A stretch of DNA of 64,000 nucleotides, from NCBI GenBank assembly GCA_024509875.1, contig JAMPIV010012423.1:1-64000 (forward strand). The letters run 5' to 3'. Below are positions 58,736 to 64,000 of the stretch, piece by piece; the stretch's first letter is position 1; each line of letters starts with the position of its first letter. The DNA comes from Oreohelix idahoensis. Its lineage: Eukaryota > Mollusca > Gastropoda > Stylommatophora > Oreohelicidae. The notes beneath the pieces were generated by a model. That model was not told the DNA's origin and made no database searches. It was given only the letters and a program-made list of their open reading frames with translations. The position numbers were made by a program, and so were the translations under genes.

Positions 58736-61000
58736 TTAAAAAACCTCTTCCGTTAGTTTCCCCTTGAACTGAGATCCATTATCCGTCAAGATTTGATGCG
58801 GGAATCCTAATCGGGTAAATATTGTAAGTAGTGCCTCTGCTACATGTTTTGAATCAATTGATGGCAGGGCTACCGCCTCTCCCCACATAGAACAAGTGTC
58901 CACCAGAGTAAGGATGTAACTGTTCCTCCTCTTGGTCCGAGTGAGAGGTCCCACAATATCCACTGCAACCCTCTCAAAAGGTGTTCCCACTATGGGCATT
59001 TCCCCTAGAGTTGCAGGAGCAGTCCAGTGCTTTGGAGCTACCCTTTGACATTCTGGGCAGGATTTGACATATCTTTTTATATCCTCCGTTATCCCTGGCC
59101 AGAAGTAATGACAAGCTATACGCTGTCCTGTGGCGCTGATCCCCATGTGACCACTGAAGGGAATCGCATGCCCGAGTTCCATCACTTTATCTCTATATGA
59201 AGTGGGAAGAACCAGCTGGTTGTGACCATTTATTCCAGTTCCGGCCTTCCTGTATAATAGTTTGTTCTTCATGAAATATTCTCCCTTGCTCGGAGGTGTG
59301 TGGCATTTGGGCAATTTTTTAAAACATGGCTTGAGTGTCCTATCCTCAGCCTGCGCCTTCCTCATCTCCTCTGGATGAGCATTTATAGGTTCACCTTCTT
59401 CCTCCTTCTTCTGTGACCTGGTCTGCACTGTCGCCATGATCACAGGTCTCTCGGGATTCCCCAAGAAGACGTTTCTACACCCCAATATCAGAGGGTAGAT
59501 TGGTTCATCTATCACTGCTGCTCTGATTTCTCCTTCCACATAGCGAGTTTTCACCGTTATCCTTGCGATGGGAAGTGTCATGAGTGGTATGTCCTTAGTT
59601 GCCCCTTGTATTTCCACTGTTTCTGTGGTATACTGACTTGGGTCCACTAGGCTAGACTTCACAACTGAATCATAATCCAAACCTGTATCATAAAGGCACC
59701 TTATGGTGACCCCATTACAAATAACATCCTCACAAACTGGGGGGTGATAAGGTTCCTGTTGTCCATTAGGATTAACCTTTAATCTTTGCGTCCCCGACTT
59801 CATTGCAGCAATGTTTGAAAGTTTCCTTCTACAAAATTCGGTGTTATGGTTATCCTTCTTGCACCATTTACACCATCTTTTTCCTTGGTTCAACGGTTTT
59901 CTTTCATTGAATTTTTGGTCATTGAACTGTGAGTTTCTGTCTCTGTAGTCATTTCTTGGCCGTTCAAAGTTTGTCCTACCTTTATTTCCCTGCTCCCTAT
60001 TATCAAATTTATTAAATTGCTGTGGAGCTTTAAAATTATCTATGTGCTTCTTTTTAGCACCACTTACCTCTGCCTGGGCTGCCTGATACCTCTCAGCAAC
60101 ATTTAAAACCTCCCCCAACTTCTCTGCACCTTGTTCCATGAGAAATTTTCTCATGTCTGGAGCCATGGACTCTCTCAATTGCTCAATCATGATCATTTCT
60201 TTAAGATCCTGGGTCTTCCCCAGAGCAGTCCATTTCTCCAAATAGGTTTCTAGTCTGGCAGAGAATTGGTGGTATGTCTCCCCAGACAACAGTTTGGCAT
60301 TTCTAAATTTCTTACGGTAAAATTCCCCATTTTTTTCGTACCTCAATAACAAAGCCTGCTTTAACATGTCATAATTGTCTTGGTCTTCCCTGTTCATTTT
60401 AGCAAATACTTCATAAGAAGTACCTCTCAGTCCCTGTGATAGCTTTAAACTCCACCTCTCTCTCTCTAACCCATAGGTAGTAGCTAATAACTCAAAACGT
60501 CCTAGGTACCCCTCTATGTCATCGTCTTTTTCAACAAAATGGTCTAAATGAAATCCCATAGCTGAGTTTGAGGCTCCCAGACTAGGCGCAGCATCTGAGG
60601 CAAAAGGGCTGGCACCATTTTCAGGAGCCTGGCCTTGTAATTCCAGCTCCCTTAGTCGTAATTCGTGCTCCCTTTGCAACCTTCTATCTTCTGCCTCCCT
60701 TTCGGCCTTTTTATCTTCTGCTTCCCTTTCGGCCTTTTTATCTTCTGCCTCTAATGCCTTTGCCTCTTTGTCAGCCTCAATCTGCAACCTCTTAGTCTCA
60801 GCCTCAATCTGTAACCTCTTCTCTTCAGCCAACCTTTCAGACTCTAATTTTCTTTCAGCCTCTTTTTCTAATCTCCTTTCTTCCCGTTCAATATATTTAT
60901 CACATTCAGCCGTTACGTATTGAATTAAAATCTGACCATCCATTCCCATCTCCTTTGCGGTCAGCACAGCAGCTGATCGGAATTTTGCTAGCTCCGCCAT
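58736..61000 (-). CDS. Element G gag, protease and integrase N-part
   Basis: Start chosen at MAELAKF (ATG 61000), matching element F; the frame is open ten codons further. Order by residue: coiled coil 35-120; Gag capsid segment 148-310; Asn/Arg-rich region; zinc knuckle CKWCKKDNHNTEFC 377-390; protease site CLYDTGLDYD 435-444 with IYPLILGC near 503; integrase HHCC from H611 to C651; first core D681 in VAVDIVGPL; second D740 in LTDNGSQF. Gag and pol share one frame here, unlike elements needing a frameshift. The frame breaks at 58736 in a T6 run. Otherwise it is intact for 754 residues. Confidence 0.88.
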   Translation of the reverse strand: MAELAKFRSAAVLTAKEMGMDGQILIQYVTAECDKYIEREERRLEKEAERKLESERLAEEKRLQIEAETKRLQIEADKEAKALEAEDKKAEREAEDKKAEREAEDRRLQREHELRLRELELQGQAPENGASPFASDAAPSLGASNSAMGFHLDHFVEKDDDIEGYLGRFELLATTYGLERERWSLKLSQGLRGTSYEVFAKMNREDQDNYDMLKQALLLRYEKNGEFYRKKFRNAKLLSGETYHQFSARLETYLEKWTALGKTQDLKEMIMIEQLRESMAPDMRKFLMEQGAEKLGEVLNVAERYQAAQAEVSGAKKKHIDNFKAPQQFNKFDNREQGNKGRTNFERPRNDYRDRNSQFNDQKFNERKPLNQGKRWCKWCKKDNHNTEFCRRKLSNIAAMKSGTQRLKVNPNGQQEPYHPPVCEDVICNGVTIRCLYDTGLDYDSVVKSSLVDPSQYTTETVEIQGATKDIPLMTLPIARITVKTRYVEGEIRAAVIDEPIYPLILGCRNVFLGNPERPVIMATVQTRSQKKEEEGEPINAHPEEMRKAQAEDRTLKPCFKKLPKCHTPPSKGEYFMKNKLLYRKAGTGINGHNQLVLPTSYRDKVMELGHAIPFSGHMGISATGQRIACHYFWPGITEDIKRYVKSCPECQRVAPKHWTAPATLGEMPIVGTPFERVAVDIVGPLTRTKRRNSYILTLVDTCSMWGEAVALPSIDSKHVAEALLTIFTRLGFPHQILTDNGSQFKGKLTEEVF

Positions 61001-61240
61001 ACTTTTTAGACAATATATAATAATATACAAGATAAATCTCTAACCACTAACTTACTTCTAATTACTATAGTCTAAATACTTCTAATTAATTAATTAACTA
61101 ATTACTTATTACTGGCTGTGAAGATTCACCAACTTTTATATGCAGGGACACTTTTAATTTTAAAGGGAATTTTACAATTTTGTTTCCCTAATTTTATTTC
61201 TCCCACCAGGAGATCCTAATATTACTGTTGGGCTAATGAT

Positions 61241-61260
61241 CCCGGGACAAAGAGACCCCA
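61241..61260 (-). promoter_or_regulatory. Candidate primer-binding site of element G
   Basis: On the minus strand TGGGGTCTCTTTGTCCCGGG starts five bases after the 5' LTR end. The TGG start fits a tRNA 3' end; the tRNA is not assigned. Confidence 0.6.
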
Positions 61261-61265
61261 ATATA

Positions 61266-63297
61266 TGTAGTGGGTTTGATGGTATTGTATGGTGGTGATG
61301 GTACTACGTGTGATGCATGAGGTCAGCTGTGAAGGCTCCTGAGATAAAATGTAACTGAGAGTTGTCAGAAGGCCCTTCTCGCTACCACTACGACCTCACA
61401 CTTATCTTTTTTTTTTTTTTCTAATGAATGTGGCTACGTTAAATGTCTAGGGTAATGATATGTAATGTGGTGTGATAGTTTATAGACACACACACAGATA
61501 TTTACTAAGTCTAATAATATTAACAAATGTTATAATACACTGAACTAACTCAAGTGTGTAAAATTTTTGATAGAAATTTTTTTTTTACATTTATTTTGTT
61601 CTGGATCAAGTTTTATTTTGACCAGAACTTATAAAAGATTTAGAAATTATGAAAGAAATGCATGGAATATTACATAATAAATGCAAGAGTGTACATATGT
61701 AAGTACTAGACTATTTAGTTTTATTAATGTTTATACTAGTCATCTAATTGGGAGGATAGTTAATGGTTGTGCTGTTGGGGTGGCCTCATCACTCCAGTCT
61801 ATATTGACTACACCTTGTCCAGAAATGGCAGGAATTTTATGGGATTGTTAGTAACTAAATGGAGTTGGTGAATTTCCAGCAGACCAGAGGCTCACTCAAC
61901 TTTGAAGATGTAGCTCTGGTGCTGAGATGTGGTGGCCCCACCTCTCCGTGCTTGGGGGCAATAATAGTCTGCTCTGACACAACGTTACTGCACGGATCCA
62001 CTCTGGTAAAATCACCAACTTAGTTTACACCGCCTTGGTGACAACTGAAACTCACAGCTCTGCAATCAAAGTATTGGCTATGTGTCAAAAGTCCATTCTC
62101 TAACCATGTCTGGACACAACACTACACAACAACAACACCATATAGACAGGTCAGATCTCTCTGACCATACAGCACATTTTACCATGGTGGTTTCACATCA
62201 GATAGGTCCTCCCAGACTACAGATTCTGAAATATGTTTATTAGTTTCCTCCCCTAAATAGTATAGGTAATATGTTTCATTGATCTCAACACTTGATCTGT
62301 CCTTCCTAATCCTTGCTGGAGTTTATGTATTTTATTTGTCTCTAGACCCTGAACTGGGGCGGGGGGTCCAGAGCAAATCCTTACTTGTTTGTAAGGCTAG
62401 ATTTCGATATGGCAGTATCAAATCACTCGAAACATTAAACAATATTCAAAATATACAAAGAAATAATTTCAATCTTACCAGATTATGAATAAAGAACACA
62501 GAAATGCTAGCAAAACTCAGCTGAGCTGCTGGCTATAGTATGGCGTCCCTGAACTTATTTCAATTTATTTCATTTGGAAATCACCACACTTGAAATTTAC
62601 TGTGTCTATCACTGGACAACTATTGAGGAATGGCCCCAAATGCGCGTCTAAGCGCCGATAATATGATTGTCTGTGGCCAATCACTGCCTTGTGTTTTTCA
62701 ATTCAAATTTCCTACACTAAAGTCATTTCAGTCATGCTTCAGTCAAGTATGGATTTTTATCTGTTAGTCTGTCCGTCTCTACTTGCGTTTTCACAAAAAC
62801 GTACTTGTTTTTTGAACCAACCTATTCATCCCCTCTACAATTTTGCCTGAATAGTTATTTTTAGCCACAGCTTCCACCAGTTCCCCTTCTCTTTCATTCT
62901 AACTAGATTTGGACACTTGAGTCTTCAAGGTTGCGATTTTTGTGCAAATAGTAAGATGTTTGATTCAATGCAGTCTTTCGCTGTTGTGAACAACACAGTC
63001 TTTTGTCAATGTCTTCATTATTATCTATCCGTCTGTATAATTAAAAGCATATTATTTCACTGCTCAGAATGGGCCATCCGGCCAGCTAATTTTTATATTC
63101 CTAACATTAATATTAAGAAAAAGTTACTTTTTGAATTTTGTAATATTTCAAGCATCTGCGTTTAGCCGCTGAATTCAAATAAAAGGCTTGGTATCGCAAA
63201 AGCGTCCAATAAATGACTGTGGCGTATCATATCCACGGTCCCTTCTGTCGAATTCCTTACTTTATGTCAACTTGGGGGGGGGGGGGGGGGGGGGGAG

Positions 63298-63336
<39 letters not shown>

Positions 63337-63424
63337 ACGTGACTTTTCCTCCTTGCCCCACCAATTTGCGTCCATTAACCTCGCTAGTTCAAGTACGCGT
63401 TCAGTCAGATTTTTGTCTTTTGAT
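61266..63424 (-). repeat. Element G 5' LTR, outer end truncated
   Basis: Matches 54271-56420 and then stops at GTCTTTTGAT near 63424, lacking the last 100 or so bp present in the left LTR. The plus-strand G run at 63274-63335 is expanded to about 60 bases with two A interruptions, against 17 in the other LTR. Confidence 0.88.
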
Positions 63425-64000
63425 GAAACGGGATAAGCGTATACTTAACACGGTGTAAAACAGTATGGAAATAACACTATCTAGACATCAAAGTGAAGCT
63501 TTGTATGGGACAAGAAATATACCCAGGACACATGTGACGGTCGAGAGCAACGCAGAAAGACAGGCAGAATATAAATTTGTGGGTACCCAATGATGCAGTC
63601 AAGAGACCAGTTGGCATTATGTGATTATGATAGTGGCGTCCTGTCGTAAATTTATTTTGAGAGAAAGAGTCTTAGAAATAGTAGTCCGGTTTAGAGTGTG
63701 GAATGATGGTGAAAAAGCTCAGTGATAGAAATGTAGAAAGTAAATAGTTGCTTCACAGGGTGCTGGAGGAGAGTAAAGACAGACTTATTTACGACAAATC
63801 GTTTCTCTCAATCTACTCTTCAGGCTCATACTGGTCAAACAATTATTTGCCAGTTTCCAGACACACACCTGCTCTCACACCGATTTGGTGCTTCAAACAC
63901 ACAGACGACGTGGATACAACTATCTTAAACAAATAGGGGAAATTTTATGGGCTTTGGGTAGTCCAACACCGTAACGATTAAGTTTATGTTGTTTATTAAA
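63425..64000. other. Unassigned right edge of window
   Basis: No match to the other repeats in the window and no long frame. It probably belongs to the sequence that replaced the outer end of the element G LTR. Confidence 0.4.

Larger units (their letters stand above)
54271..63424 (-). mobile_element. Gypsy element G with IN before RT (Gmr1-like), minus strand
   Basis: LTRs at 54271-56526 and 61266-63424 are near-identical direct repeats. The primer-binding site lies next to the right LTR and the polypurine tract next to the left LTR, giving minus orientation. Coding order is gag, protease, integrase, RT and RNase H, as in element F. The right LTR lacks its outer 100 bp or so. The pol frame is broken four times, always in a simple run. 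Confidence 0.9.

Overview
This window is a repeat-rich stretch of animal genome built almost entirely from transposable elements. I found no convincing host gene, rRNA, tRNA or CRISPR array. The mix is a Tx1-type LINE, Gypsy elements with the integrase placed before reverse transcriptase (Gmr1-like order), a Tc1/mariner-superfamily DNA transposon with a very long second-D-to-E spacer, long AT microsatellites and an AT-rich background. It suggests a marine invertebrate, possibly a mollusc or other lophotrochozoan. That assignment is an inference.

Layout. (1) 1-6346: the 3' end of one Tx1-like LINE, followed head to tail by a nearly complete copy with ORF1, a 1252-codon ORF2, a poly(A) signal and a poly(A) tail. 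(2) 6347-17408: LTR element A, into whose 5' LTR the LINE is inserted. It has near-identical LTRs, gag and protease, no reverse transcriptase or integrase, and a 5 kb body of noncoding sequence and tandem repeats. A solo LTR (family B) with a 5-bp target duplication sits in its 5' LTR. (3) 18335-20498: a 2.16 kb DNA transposon with 33-bp inverted repeats and TA flanks and a broken transposase. A 194-bp SINE-like insertion follows at 20616-20809. (4) 20823-21706 and 37375-37680: two halves of one old minus-strand LINE reverse transcriptase, separated by the 15.7 kb LTR element D (21712-37369, minus strand, target duplication CTGAG). Inside D lies a younger LTR element E (26332-33413, plus strand, target duplication GGCAC). 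D keeps gag, protease and an RRM-like ORF; E keeps only a coiled-coil gag-like protein. (5) 37695-39461: long (AT)n tracts and a tandem repeat of about 360 bp. (6) 39462-52150: Gypsy element F on the plus strand, order gag-PR-IN-RT-RNaseH, with several breaks and two family C solo LTRs. (7) 52151-54270: intervening sequence. (8) 54271-63424: Gypsy element G on the minus strand, same domain order, better preserved, with 2.2 kb LTRs.

The insertions can be ordered in time from the nesting: old LINE, then D, then E; F, then C solo LTRs; A, then solo LTR B and the LINE. Three of the five internal-region-bearing LTR elements (A, D, E) have no polymerase, so they would have needed enzymes supplied by other elements to move. 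F and G carry (broken) polymerases, but nothing shows that they served A, D or E.
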